Both the position numbers and the translations under genes were made by a program. The notes beneath the pieces are model-generated. The model had not been told where the DNA came from. It worked only from the letters and a program-made list of their open reading frames with translations, and did no database searches. From positions 124,001-188,000 of the forward strand of contig LATX02000223.1 in NCBI GenBank assembly GCA_001466705.2: a DNA stretch of 64,000 nucleotides. The letters are read 5' to 3'. Position 1 is the first letter of the stretch. Each line of letters opens with the position of its first letter. This DNA is from Moniliophthora roreri. Lineage: Eukaryota; Basidiomycota; Agaricomycetes; Agaricales; Marasmiaceae. Of this stretch, positions 20,001 through 30,515 are shown in pieces.

Positions 20001-20427
20001 TGTCTTCGAAAAGACAACTGTTCCTTCTGTGGAGAAAAGAGTGGCTGAATTAAAGAAGTTGAGAGAAGAAATGTCAGCCCTATTGGATATTGCTGCAAGA
20101 AGGGTGAAAGAAAGAAGCGGAAAGAACTTAGACAAGTTCGAGAAGGGTCAGAAAGTCTGGCTAGAAGGAAAGAATCTGTCGTTGGGGTACCCATCTCCCA
20201 AACTATCCCCAAAACGCGAAGGACCTTTCGAAATCACAGAAGTCTTGGGACCCGTGACATACAAACTGAAACTCCCATTCCAATGGAGAATCCACCCCGT
20301 TTTCCACGCCGGACTTCTATCACCATTCAAAGAAACCGACGTCCACGGACCCAACTTTCTGGAACCACCGCCGGATATAGTTGAAGGACAAGAAGAATAC
20401 GAAGTTGAAGCCATCATCGGACATTGA
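17077..20427 (+). CDS. Pol polyprotein of element B
   Basis: A 1116-residue open frame has, in order, a retropepsin (IDSGAGGHF, about residues 22-30), reverse transcriptase with VVYMDDILIF near residue 385, RNase H (TVLSDHKNLTYF), an integrase with an HHCC-type zinc region (CAACQQ) and a D,D-35-E core (ISMDLITDL, IISDRDPRFAAE, HPQTDGETERVNQ), then the GPF/Y-type module (REGPFEITEVLGPVTYKL). A TGA at 20425 cuts off a chromo-like tail (YLVSWKGYDSSHNQWL) that goes on in frame to 20573. In context the TGA replaces CGA. All catalytic motifs look intact. The ATG is probably not used, because the frame is open upstream to the frameshift site. Confidence 0.9.
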   Translation: MRIPIQYNVGTEIVETKALIDSGAGGHFICEEEAWKLKKPWTRLEKPIKVFNVDGTRNKIGWITHSVTIDITIGDRLMKETLLISGLGPERVILGLPWLQDHNPDIDWVTGVVHFRPRRKIMVKRLMKPFIGILDETKELDTGILDKVEDDEVLIWSFIKGEEDSDEVRINAKLSASQVLAQAHEVKAKPLEELLPPYLSDYSDRFEKKKAERFPPSRPYDHMIDLKLDFKPRDCKIYSLSPKERIEQDKFLDENLRKGYIRPSKSPMASPFFFVAKKEAGALRPCQDYRDLNNGTIKNRYPLPLVTDLVDKLKTAKIFMKLDLRNGYNNIRIKDGDQWKAVFKTPRGLFEPTVMFFGSTNSPATFQAFMNDILKDFIDKGWCVVYMDDILIFSDKINIHRLRTRHVLERLRENDLYLKLEKCEFEVMKMLFLGMVITPGHISMDETKLAGIKDWEVPKTIKGVRSFLGFANFYCKFIGKYAELVRPLHELTKKDTKFEWTKLRDVAFNVLKVKFLQQPILQMPDDEKPFIIEADASKWATGAVLKQQGSDGELHPCGYISHAFTATERNYEIYDHELLAIMNALKAWEHYLLGGAHPVTVLSDHKNLTYFWTAQKLNRRQARLSLYLTQFNLRLVHVPGTKMVQSDALSRRPDLVDEEENDNDDIVMLPDKLFVNVIDAELKTILEDALPRDEFLQMTMESLIEKGTPPIKSSLQDWRTKGNLLFYKDRIYVPNDATLRQLIVKTIHEALPHGHPGQWNTVDQVQRDYWWLGMTKFIKSFVDGCAACQQMKVNTHPTRTPIQPIGGHKDVLPFQIISMDLITDLPKISDYDSILVVVNHAATKGVIFIPCHKKIDATDTAELLFQHVYKRFGLPDKIISDRDPRFAAEVFKEMGKLLGIKQMLSTAYHPQTDGETERVNQEVEIFLRFFCAKEQMKWKDLLHFAEFAHNTRTHSVTKNSPFYLTMGYHPRPLPTVFEKTTVPSVEKRVAELKKLREEMSALLDIAARRVKERSGKNLDKFEKGQKVWLEGKNLSLGYPSPKLSPKREGPFEITEVLGPVTYKLKLPFQWRIHPVFHAGLLSPFKETDVHGPNFLEPPPDIVEGQEEYEVEAIIGH

Positions 20428-20573
20428 CCGAAGAGGAAGAATCAACCTCCAAAGGAATATCTTGTTTCTTGGAAAGGATACGACTCCTCCCACAATCAGT
20501 GGCTGAAGCCAGCTGGCTTAAAGCATTCAATGGAGTTGTACCTAGCATATAAAATCAAGTACAACTTGCGTTG
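20428..20573 (+). pseudogene. Chromo-like tail of element B integrase
   Basis: In the pol frame after the TGA at 20425, 48 codons follow up to a TGA at 20571-20573 and carry EYLVSWKGYDSSHNQWLKP, the core of a chromodomain (YLVKWKGY...WEP pattern). Such modules steer integration to heterochromatin in chromoviruses. With the stop, this copy would make an integrase without its targeting module. Confidence 0.7.
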
Positions 20574-20595
20574 ATTCCCCATTCCCCATCGAAAC

Positions 20596-21903
20596 ATGAC
20601 CTCCTACACAAACCCTTCTGTCCGAACTGGCGTGCCTCCCTTCGATCCCCCAACCCAAGTTTTCCCAGACGACGCTGTTCACACCGAACCTTTCCATCTC
20701 TCTACGTTCGAGCTGCTTTACCTCATGAACTGCGAACATTACGATGAGGAATTGACGACTGCCATCGACGCCAGCAGTGAAAGGAACCGTGCACTCTACG
20801 GTAGCCTAGTCTTCCTCCATGGACAGCGACGACAACTGTTAGAAAACGTAACAAGAATGGATCAACATATGGGCATGTTAGCCCAACATATCACGGACGA
20901 CGAAACCTTCACTGTCACTGGGGCAATAGCGGTACCACGTCCCTCTCTTGATATAGCGAACTTACCACTTCATGTCGTGCTCCCAGACACAGATCCCAAT
21001 GGAGATCGCTTCACTACGGATGACGATGTCAACCCCAACAACCCAGCCTTCCTCCGAAAAGTCATCGCCCATCGAAGGGGCCTCAAACGAGCAACTGAGG
21101 TCTCCAAGGGCCAACACCTCTTACAACTCAGACAACGATGCATTGGAGCGACCCCAATCCCCTCTTCCTCTCTGCCCCAGACCAACACAGCCGGACACGT
21201 GGATGCGTCTACCAAGCTAAGAAGCCCGACCCCTGTCGCTGGGGTCAGCAGTTTACCTGCCAACCAGCGAACCTTACTCTACCCCGATCTATTCCCTGTT
21301 GTCGACAATTCCAGAAGCAGCGACTCCAACGTTTCCAATGCCAGCAGAAGAGCTGGAAAATTCCCCGATGTCTCCCCTCCTACTACCCCGCCCGCAATGT
21401 CGACCAGCCATGAACTCGCCCCCTCCACTGCCAGTACAACCGAACCTTCCAGCAGCACCTTCCAGAGAGCACGACTATCTCCAGAGCTCCTGAACCCCAT
21501 ATGCCTCCCCTCCCCCGTTATCCCAATCAATCCAGACACCCAACGTCCCTATCGTATCAGTGTGGGACGATGAGGACGCAGAGCCAGACGACACGGCTTC
21601 GCAAATCGACTCGACGTCAGGCGATCCTATAACGCATACTACGGAGCTGCTTGACAAAGTCCAGGAGGAGTTGAATGTCCTGTGTGCAAATTGGGAGAGC
21701 ACTGCACCGTCGACTGTGTGGACTATGTCTGCCCAGTTTGCAACACTGCTAAAGCTGGCCATCTCTCTGGATATTGTAGGGACAGAAGAAGGTCTATGAG
21801 AACTGCAAGACGAAACTATACCGGCGGTACATCGACTCTTGACCACGATTGGAGAGATGATACCACGTGGGACAACCCCGACTATGGAAATGGAGAGCAG
21901 TGA
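20596..21903 (+). pseudogene. ORF3 of element B: disordered, tandem CCHC knuckles
   Basis: An ATG 20 bases after the pol tail opens 325 codons to a TGA at 21571-21573. In the same frame, beyond this stop and one more TGA near 21652, come two zinc knuckles back to back: CPVCKLGEHCTVDC (CX2CX4HX4C) and CPVCNTAKAGHLSGYC (CX2CX6HX4C), then an Arg-rich tail. The second copy (22281-22589) has AGA CGA where this copy has TGA, but has its own TGA elsewhere, so the ancestral frame was open. The N-terminal part is Pro/Ser/Thr-rich and of unknown function. The knuckles suggest nucleic-acid binding, perhaps a nucleocapsid-like or envelope-position accessory protein. Confidence 0.6.
21560..21799 (+). pseudogene. 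ORF4 of element B, first copy, overlapping ORF3
   Basis: In the +1 frame relative to ORF3 a frame starting WDDEDAEPDDTASQ runs through the zinc-knuckle region and stops at a TGA where the second copy has CGA. The peptide has natural composition and a predicted amphipathic helix (LLDKVQEELNVLCANW). Beyond the stop the frame goes on nearly to the LTR. Family unknown. Confidence 0.45.
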
Positions 21904-22089
21904 AAGACCTCAAGATCCACCATTGGGAGATGGAATCATCGTCAATATGGGTTCCCCAGAGGGACCAAGAATTTTTAGACGTTTGGACTGAGAGACAGTA
22001 GTAAGAGAAGCACAATGGGGAGGAGAATGGCTCATCGAAGGACAGCCAATAGCTTTGAACATGCAAGTTCGAACATGAAAAGGGGGTAA

Positions 22090-22279
22090 TGTTACAATCT
22101 AGTACAGACTATTTCTTTTTCTTACTCTTTTCTCTTTCAAATTCACTGCTTGGACACTTAAGTGCTCTTAAGTGCTATTTTACTCTTTCTTTTCTATGCT
22201 TCTCATTGACATCTGGACACATCCACATTCCTAGTTCCCCTTTCCAATCATATGCTTATCTCTGTATTTAAGATGTCAT
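22090..22279 (+). repeat. Partial 3' LTR of element B, first copy
   Basis: After the purine tract GAAAAGGGGGTAA the sequence starts TGTTACAATC and matches the first 190 bases of the LTRs at 15070 and 22776. It is cut by the N at 22280. The purine tract is the likely polypurine primer of plus-strand synthesis. Confidence 0.7.
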
Positions 22280-22280
22280 N

Positions 22281-22752
22281 GGCTTCACCAGTCAACTCAA
22301 CGTCAAGTGATCGTATAACGCATACTACGGCGCTGCTAGACGAAGTCCAGGAGGAGTTGAATGTCCTGTGTGCAAATTGGGAGAGCACTGCACCGTCGAC
22401 TGTGTGGACTATGTCTGCCCGGTTTGCAACACTGCTAAAGCTGGCCATCTCCCTGGATATTGTAGAGACAGAAGAAGGTCTACGAGAACTGCGAGACGAG
22501 ACAATACCAGCGGTAAATCGACTCTTGACAACGATTGGAGAAATGATACCACGTGGGACAACCCCGACTACAGGAATGGAGAGCAGTGAAAGACCTCAAG
22601 ATCCGCCGTTGGGAGACGGGATCGTCGTCGATATGGGATCCCCAGAAGGACTGAGAGTTTTTAGGCGTTTGGACAGAGAGACAGTGGTAAGAGAGGTGCA
22701 ATGGGGAGAAGAGTGGCTCATAGAAGGACAGCCGATAGCTTCGAACGTGTAA
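22281..22752 (+). CDS. ORF4 of element B, second copy, 5' end missing
   Basis: From the contig join the frame is open for about 157 codons to a TAA at 22750-22752. It carries LLDEVQEELNVLCANW, SARFATLLKLAISLDIVETE, then RETVVREVQWGEEWLIEG. Compared with the first copy, third-position changes are frequent downstream of the knuckle overlap, which suggests protein-level selection. The start lies left of the N and is not seen. It ends 23 bases before the LTR. Function unknown. Confidence 0.5.
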
Positions 22753-22775
22753 GTTCGAACATGGACAGGGGGTAA

Positions 22776-23411
22776 TGTTACAGTTGAACGTTCACAGACT
22801 ATCTTTTCTTTCACCTTTTCCTTTTCTTATTTTCAAATTCACTGCTTGGACACTTAGACGCTCTTGAGCGCTATTTTCCTTTTTCTTACCTATGCTTCTC
22901 ATTGACATCTGGACACATCCACATTCCCAGCTCCCTTTTCCAATCTCATGCTTATCTCCGTATTTAAGACATCATTATTGTGTCATTCATGACATCAAGA
23001 TGATGTCATTATTCTATTCAATTCTTTCCCTTTCTATTTATGATGTGATGTCATTTCTGACGTCGCTTATTGTATCATTATATTTATTTTCATTTCCTCG
23101 ACATCACTTCTGATGTCATTCTCTTATTTATCATGTCGTCAAAGGTACCTTCTGTTTGCTAAACAAACAATGTAGCACTAGTAGTTTATGTACAACTAGT
23201 AGACTACAAACATTGTATAAGTAGATAGTTTACAGGTCTAAGCTACTTCAGCTTGACCTAGTTAACCTTTTGGACATCTTGCTCATCTTGACCGAAGAGC
23301 TTTAGCGTGAGCTGAAGAACTCAAACTCAAACTTGCCCCTTTTGTCAACTTAGCGCCGCTACGTCATAGTGGTTGTTGAGTTGTTGTTGTTGCTGCGCAA
23401 GTAACGTAACA
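22776..23411 (+). repeat. 3' LTR of element B, second copy
   Basis: It begins TGTTACAGTTGAACG after the purine tract GGACAGGGGGTAA and ends GTAACGTAACA. It carries the same TGATGTCA/TGACGTCG cluster (about 22960-23125) as the LTR at 15070. The right flank GAGTGTATGAC is the middle of repeat X, so this copy inserted into an X copy. Confidence 0.8.
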
Positions 23412-24005
23412 GAGTGTATGACATTGTTGTTCAGGTAGAAGAGCTACTGGCAATTAGTATTTTTCAACCACTTCAGGCCCTAGCTTATTTAGTTGTGCAA
23501 GAGGTGCAGGCTAGTTGAGACCTGAAATTGTAACCCAAACCAGAGATATAAACAAAAGCTAGGAAGAGCTTAGTTTTTAACACAAGAGGCATGTTTTCTG
23601 ATAAGAGAAACATTGTATCAGTCTACTAAGAGGGTAGCTGACATACATCAGTATAGTCTGGTGTTTCAACATGAATCAGAGAGGGTTTCAGGCTAGCAGT
23701 ATCTAGAAGATTTGTCCTCTTGAGAATCATTGCAGAACATAGCTAAGAGGGCTATATTCAGGTACAAGAGGTACCTTTGTTCTCACTTAGAAGAAGTTTA
23801 ATCTTTGGGCAGTTTCTGGTTGAACCTTATACCAGTTTTGCTTTTGAAGTAATTAATAAAACTACAAAACCAATAAATATTAAACAAAATAAACACTAAT
23901 CTCAATCTGAGAAGTTGTTTTGAAGGCAATCATCTCTGAACTACCAAGTGAGACATTGAGAATTATTCTTGACATTGTGATAACAGTGAACCATACTGAA
24001 CCAAC
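23412..24005 (+). repeat. LTR-like repeat X at the 5' side of element C
   Basis: It matches 1485-2075 and runs to the start of the gag remnant of C. Its left part was displaced by the LTR of element B. It is read as the 5' LTR end and leader of C, passing through GATAACAG near 23985. CpG dinucleotides are nearly absent. Confidence 0.5.
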
Positions 24006-24084
24006 TCAAAGCTCAAAGAGCCCGATACATTTGACAGTAGCAACCCTAAGCTTCTGAAACCCTGGCTAGCCTCTCTTGCACTCT

Positions 24085-24880
24085 ACTTCAATGACTGACC
24101 TGAAGCCTTTTGGTTGGACTCTTCCAAAATCATGTTTGCTCTGTCTTTTCTCTGGGGTAATGCATCCAAGTGGTTCCAACATGATATTCTTGGCACTCAG
24201 CTGGAATCTAGACTATTCTGAATGGAGAGCTATGCTGCCTTCATTAATGAGCTTTGGCCCCTGCAACTCTTGGGCTGAAGTGGAGGATACCCTCAACCTC
24301 CTTCAGATGTATGATAGTGAGCACATCCATGTCTATGACCTGAAGTTTCAGGATGCTATGGTTGAGCTGGATTGGGGCAAAAACACCTTTTCATACCAGT
24401 ACTACTAGGGTCTTCCCAATCACATTAAAGATGAAATGTCTCATGTTGGCTGACCCAATTCTTTCCATGTGCTCTGAACTCTCACCTGATTGCTTGATAA
24501 CTGGTCATATCAGGCTGAGAAAGGACACATGCAGAGAACTGCCTAGTCTTCAGGTTCAAAGCCTGGCACCAGTTCTAGCTCTGGAGCCAAGGACAGCAAA
24601 CTGCTCTTGGCCAGAAACTCTAGTTCATTTTCAGGCAAGTCCAAGTCCTTGAGCAACCCTTCTTCTTCCTCTTTCTCCTCCTCCAAGCCTGGCAACCAAC
24701 CCAAAACTCTACCCTCTTGGCTTGAAGGTAAGATCAAGAATGAGAAGCTGACAGATGAGGAATGGAAATGCTGCCAGGATAACAGCCTTTGCATGTTCTG
24801 CAGGTGACAAGCACAAAATTGATAACTGTGTGAAGAAGAAGGCCCATGACATGAAAGGTTAAGCTTCTGGACATGCTGCT
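24085..24880 (+). pseudogene. Gag remnant of element C
   Basis: Fragments in shifting frames show a Ty3 gag: [48 protein letters not shown], then a Ser/Lys-rich linker (24600-24720) and a broken zinc knuckle near 24790-24835 (CMFC, then GDKHKIDNC after a 1-base shift). Several frameshifts and stops show that it is dead. Confidence 0.6.
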
Positions 24881-24959
24881 AATGTTGAGGAGGCAGCCTC
24901 AGCTGACAAGGCTGGCAGTCCAGCCAACTCAAAAAATTAGTCTGCAGCTCCAGACCCTT

Positions 24960-25470
24960 GACACTGGTTCAGAGTTGCATTGAGCCTTCTGGTGTTATCC
25001 ATGAGGTCACTCTCAATGCTTCTGCTCTCTCTAGTCACTCTCTATGCATTCCTCTTACCTCTGAGTTTGTTATGGACAGACTTGTAGACAATAATACTCC
25101 CCATGGCCTCTCTTCTCCTTTCTGATCCCTCTTACTACATTTCCTTGCTCTTGTTGATTCTGGTTCTTCCCACTGTTTTATAGACTCTGATTTTGTATGA
25201 AAACACTGCATTCCCACTGAAAAGATCTCTTCTGTGTGACTCAAACTCTTAGACAGCTCTAATGGTATGCTTATTACTGAAACAGTCACTCTTCTGATCT
25301 GTTTCAGCCACAGAGAAACTCTTCATCTGGATTTCTATGTCACCTGACTTGATTCAGAGTGCAATCTAGTGCTTGAATATAACTAGCTCATCTGCTACAA
25401 TCCATTGATTGACTGGGCTGAAGGCAGTATCTTATTCCAGCACCTCAACACATCTTCTTCAGCAGCTCTG
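24960..25470 (+). pseudogene. Protease remnant of element C
   Basis: The motif LVDSGSSHCFIDSDFV, the retropepsin active site of chromoviruses, lies near 25150-25195, followed after stops by SECNLVLEYN and [12 protein letters not shown], equivalent to the conserved ILGLPWL...NP-IDW segment. Stops are mostly TGA. Confidence 0.6.
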
Positions 25471-26599
25471 CAACCTGCTTTGGCTGCATCTGATGCTTTG
25501 TCTAATATTCTGCCAGTCTCTGTTTAGAGCTCTGCATGAGTTAACTTATGGATCACCTGGATCCATGACACATGGGTATAACACCAAAAAAGTTGCTACC
25601 CAGATCCATGAGTGACCTGTAGCATGAGTGATCTGGATCTGCACAGATTAGAGTCACAGGTATCTGCAGGTACTTTCAATCTGTGAGTAAATGCAGGTAC
25701 TCACAGGTACTGGCATTTTTGCCTTTATTCTACCACTAACTACTCTATTCTCAGGCTATCTACAATGTCTTAGATTGTGATTGAGAGGTGCTTCTCATGT
25801 GGTGGCCTTATGGTAACCAAAAGGTGCTATTTGCTCTCAGATGAGAGTGTGTGTCAGGGAACTCTCTTAGTGTTCTGGGGTCAGGTACCAGGACTTTTGC
25901 CTGAGGCAAAGATGGCTCTAGCTCTAGGTGATAAGAACAAGCATGTGGAGTCCCATACAATAGTAGAACAAGTTATTAGAGGTGCAAATCAGGTTGAGAA
26001 TAATGTAGCTATAGAGGTTTCAGATGAAGATAAGTAGCATAACTGTATTTCAAGTTAGGTGTTACTATACTAGTATGCATGGGTTATAGGTACCTATAAG
26101 TTATGAAATTTCATTAGAATCTATGACACAGACTCTCAAATGACCTACTACTCTGAGTACCCAGATCCACAGGTCACTCAAACCCACAAGTTCTGTTACA
26201 GGTCAACTCTCAAGTACCTATGAGTAGCAATACTTGTGTGAAGCTCTGTCTCTGTTTTACCCCCACCTTGGCTGATGCTCCCCTTGTCACCGAGAAAGCC
26301 ACATAAGCCCTCCTGGCCATATGAACCTGTCTACACCTTGCCTGAAACTCGTGCTGCTGTCCATTCTATATCTCTCATCTCTGCTGGAGCGTCCCTTCGT
26401 GCTTGTAATGAGCTGGGTTCACAACAGTTTACTTTCTACACTTTGGATCCCTTATGCACTAAGTCTTTGGGCAAGGCCAGTGACATTGAGCTGGTTGATT
26501 TGTCTGCTGTTTCTTCTCTCTATCACGAGTTCACATCCATCATTTAATGAGGATCTGTCTTGGAAGCTTGCTCCCTACTGAGAGTTTGATCTAAAGATT
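25471..26599. other. Element C linker plus foreign insertion, non-coding
   Basis: Between protease and reverse transcriptase about 700 bases (roughly 25530-26230) do not read as pol in any frame and include TGGATCACCTGGATCC-type repeats with GGATC, ACTCA and CAGGTACT words. I take this as a small insertion or low-complexity tract. Sequence resembling pol resumes near 26270 ([20 protein letters not shown]). Confidence 0.35.
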
Positions 26600-27706
26600 G
26601 GGCTTGAGGACACTGCTTAGCTGCCTTTCAGCTGAGTTTACCTGGTTTTGGAAGCTAAGCTCAAGGCCCTTCAGGATTTCCTAGATGAAAACCTTCACAG
26701 TGGATTCATCACTTCCTCTGGCTCTCCCTTCAGTGCACCAGTACTCTTCATGAAGAAGTCCAGAGCTCTACACCTGTGTGTGGACTTTTGGGGTCTAACC
26801 AAGATCACTAAAAAGGACCAATACCCACTTTCTCTCATCTCCGATCTGCTCAATACCCTGAGCAAAGCCTCCATTTACACCAAGCTTGACCTTTACCACA
26901 CATACCATCTCGTATGAATTGCTGATGGTGACAAGTGGAAAACTGTGTTTTGCACCTGATATAGTTCTTATCAATGGAACATCATTCCCAAAGGACTTAC
27001 CAATGCTCCTGCTGCTTTCCAGCACTTTATCAACTCCATTTTCGCTGACTTGCTGGACATCTGTGTTGTTGTCTACCTTGACAACATTCTCATCTACTCT
27101 GAGAATATAGACAACTATGAGAAGCACATCAAGAAGGTTCTTCAGCAACTCAAGAAGCATAACTTGTTCTGTAATCCCAAGAAGTGTGAGTTCCACATAT
27201 CTGAGTGCAAATTCCTTGGCTACATCCTCTTGCCCAATAGTTTGAGGATAGCTAAAGATAAGGTCCAAGCTATCACTGACTGGCCTGCTCCCTATAAAAT
27301 CAAAGACATCCAATTCTTCCTCAGTTTCTGTAACTTCTACCATTATTTCATCTATGGCTACTCTGACATCACCATTCCTCTCACCTGACTCACTCAAAAG
27401 GACATCAAATGGAACTGGGGACCAGAAGCTCAGAAGGTGTTTGTTGACCTTAAGGAGGCTTTCACCCAAGTGCCAGTGTTGACTCACTGGGAGCCCAATT
27501 GGCTGATTACTATCAAAACTGATGCATCCAACTATGCCATAGCTGCTATTCTTTCCATTACCCTCTCTAACAGTGAACTTCACCCAGTCGCTTTCCTCTC
27601 CCAAACCCTTACTGGAGCCAAACTCAACTACAACACACATGACAAAGAGTTACTTGCTATCTTTGAAGCATTTAAGACTTGGTGTCATTACCTTGAAGGT
27701 GCTCCA
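26600..27706 (+). pseudogene. Reverse transcriptase/RNase H start, element C
   Basis: The reading shows LKALQDFLDENLHSGFI, YTKLDLYHTYH, WNIIPKGLTNAPAAFQHF, then CVVVYLDNILIY (the YLDD box with the second Asp changed to Asn), KKCEFHISECKFLGYI, TDASNYAIAAIL and LNYNTHDKELLAIFEAF. TGA stops follow HLV, CT and LT exactly where Arg is normal. GAC-GAC to GAC-AAC is also a CpG-to-CpA change. The frame is cut at GAP near 27706 by the R insertion and resumes at 30516. Confidence 0.8.
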
Positions 27707-30515
27707 ATAATTTGTCTAAGCTAAGACTAATGAGAAAACTACCCAAAAGATAACCTCCAAAAGTCTAAATCAGGTTGTTGTGAAAGTGTGAATTGACATG
27801 ATCAGAGTTGCTGCACTTAGAATGCCAACAAAACCCTTAGCTAGGTTGATTCTCTCTTATTGAAGCAATCTACTTCAAAGTGTTCACCTCCAGAGGAGTA
27901 TATATGGGTTTTAAAAAGGGTTTATATCCAAACACACAAACACACACATAAGAACACAGTGCACAAAGCACAAAACACAAGAGCTACAGTCCCACCAAAA
28001 GACTTGGTAGCTGATATAGTCTGACCCTATGGAGTTCAAGACTTCTTTAAGACAACTACAGTACACAGCATACTGGAAAAGGTCCTAGACCAGTTTCTAC
28101 AAAGAGCTTAATCACAGGCCCAATTTCTTTGTTAAGACTCTAAGTGTGTCACAACCTGATACCCAACACAGGCCACACTCCAAAAGCTACCAGAACTTTT
28201 GGTGTAAAGTTATCTCTTAGAAAAGTGCTATGAGGCACTCAAGATGTTATTTCTTGTCTCTTACAATGCAAGTTTGTTATCAGATTTCTATCTCTCTGGA
28301 GTCACTCAGAACCAATCTCCAGGGCCTGAAGTGAGGAAGCAGAACTGGAATGGCACATGCAATTATACACCAAACAAACTCATCATGTATTCACAATCAG
28401 AGGAGGCAGAGTTACTTGAGTATATATGAATATCTGGCTGTCCTTATATACAGTCCATGGAATATATCTACAAGAGAATATAAATAATGTCTGATAATTC
28501 AGGAAATAATAAAAGAGTAGCTGAGATGCTAAAAGAGGGAATATTCAGATGTCATGGAGTCTGGCCATTAGGGTATCTGATCATATCTGCACAGGTATCT
28601 GCTTTCCAGGTGTTCTGAACTCTTAGATATTTGATTTTTCTCTTTTCTAGATGGGTCTGGATTGACAGATGAGTCCATCCATTCTGCATTCTCTTTTCCA
28701 GCATCCACACAGCTGCTGATGTCCAGGTTTCAAAGCTTCCAAGGCTGGAACATACTGTTCCTGTTCCTGTCTCCTTTGATAATTTGTTCTTGATCTTATC
28801 TAGGACTTTGCATTTCTTATATGTCTTGTTGTATCTGTAGTCACATAGCTACACTTGTTCTGAGGTTGCATTGCCTCTTGTTAAGTAATTTCATCTATTT
28901 GCACCATGTTAGAATTCTTTATTAAGAGATCATCTGCTTTGATTCTGATCTGCATATTGAATTCCAATGTCTGATCATTCTGATTGTTTCTTTCCAAGTC
29001 ATCTCTCTGTTCTGATATCTTCTCTAAGTACCTCTGTACTGTATGACTGCATGTTGCACTTTGCAGATGTCATAGAAAAGTGAATAAATTGAAAAATCCC
29101 ATTGATAGCACTTTGAGAGAGCTCAGTTAACTAGCCAACATGTTTGTATGGTCATAGTTAGGTTCCCTACAGGTTTTGGGAGTGATCTGCTTCAGATCTG
29201 ATACATAGATAAGTCAGAATGTACAGCTTAGACACCTCTGTATAGCATATCATATAGCTCTTTGTACTTTCCAACACACTGTAGCTTCTCTAAGGCAATG
29301 ACTANAGAAAAGTGCTATGAGGCACTCAAGATGTTATTTCTTGTCTCTTACAATGCAAGTTTGTTATCAGATTTCTATCTCTCTGGAGTCACTCAGAACC
29401 AATCTCCAGGGCCTGAAGTGAGGAAGCAGAACTGGAATGGCACATGCAATTATACACCAAACAAACTCATCATGTATTCACAATCAGAGGAGGCAGAGTT
29501 ACTTGAGTATATATGAATATCTGGCTGTCCTTATATACAGTCCATGGAATATATCTACAAGAGAATATAAATAATGTCTGATAATTCAGGAAATAATAAA
29601 AGAGTAGCTGAGATGCTAAAAGAGGGAATATTCAGATGTCATGGAGTCTGGCCATTAGGGTATCTGATCATATCTGCACAGGTATCTGCTTTCCAGGTGT
29701 TCTGGACTCTTATATATTTGATTTTTCTCTTTTCTAGATGGGTCTGGATTGACAGATGAGTCCATCCATTCTGCATTCTCTTTTCCAGCATCCACACAGC
29801 TGCTGATGTCCAGGTTTCAAAGCTTCCAAGGCTGGAACATACTGTTCCTGTTCCTGTCTCCTTTGATAATTTGTTCTTGATCTTATCTAGGACTTCACAT
29901 TCCTTAAATATCAATTATGTCTCATTGTATCTATAGTCATATAGCTACACTTGTTCTGAGGTTGTGTTACTCCTTGTTAAGTAATTTCATCTATTTGCAC
30001 CACATTAGAACTCTTTATTAAGAGATCATCAGCTTTGATTCTGATCTGCATATTCCAATGTCTGATCATTCTCTGATTGTTTCTTTCCAAGTTGTCTCTC
30101 TGTTCTGATGTCTTCTCTAAGTACCTCTGTACTGTATGACTGCACATTGCACATTGCAGATGTCATAGAAAAGTGAATAAATTGAAAAATTCCATTGATA
30201 GCACTTTGAGAGAGCTCAGTTAACTAGCCAATATGTTCATATGGTCATAGTTAGGTTCTCTACAGGTTTCAGAAGTGATCTGCTTCAGATCTGATACATA
30301 GATAAGTCAGAATGTACAGCTTAGACACCTCTGTGTAGTGTATTATATAGCTCTTTGTACTTTCCAACACACTGTAGCTTCTCTAAGGCAATGACTAGCA
30401 GACTGGGCTCAGTCTAGTCCTTATTACCTATTATCTCATGTCATATCAAAGTGTTCTGATTCAAAAGTAATGTAAATTGAATAAAATTGGGTCTTTTCTA
30501 GGTTTGCCATATTAC
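27707..30515. repeat. Insertion of repeat R inside element C
   Basis: About 2.8 kb of non-coding, CpG-poor DNA separates GAP... from NPINVVTNHKNL of the RNase H domain. It is the forward copy of the repeat at 1-1219. From 28219 to 29304 and again from 29306 to 30397 the same roughly 1.09 kb occurs twice in tandem (about 95% alike by eye), with the N at 29305 between them. The ends of the insertion are approximate and no target duplication was identified. Confidence 0.75.

Larger units (their letters stand above)
15070..23411 (+). mobile_element. Ty3/gypsy chromovirus B, near-complete but chimeric
   Basis: The order is LTR (15070-15701), leader, gag, frameshift signal, pol (protease, reverse transcriptase, RNase H, integrase, chromo-like tail), two overlapping 3' frames and LTR (22776-23411). 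An N at 22280 joins a copy ending inside its own 3' LTR (22090-22279) to the 3' part of a second copy. The 3' coding region therefore appears twice (about 21610-22089 and 22297-22775, around 85% alike). No 5-bp target duplication matches, as expected for a join of two copies. Confidence 0.8.

Noticed and set aside
26795..27640. 281-codon minus-strand frame as an antisense gene in element C
   Set aside because: It is the mirror of the reverse transcriptase region. The composition reflects the opposite codons and it has no Cys cluster or coiled coil, unlike the frame at 32512-33885.
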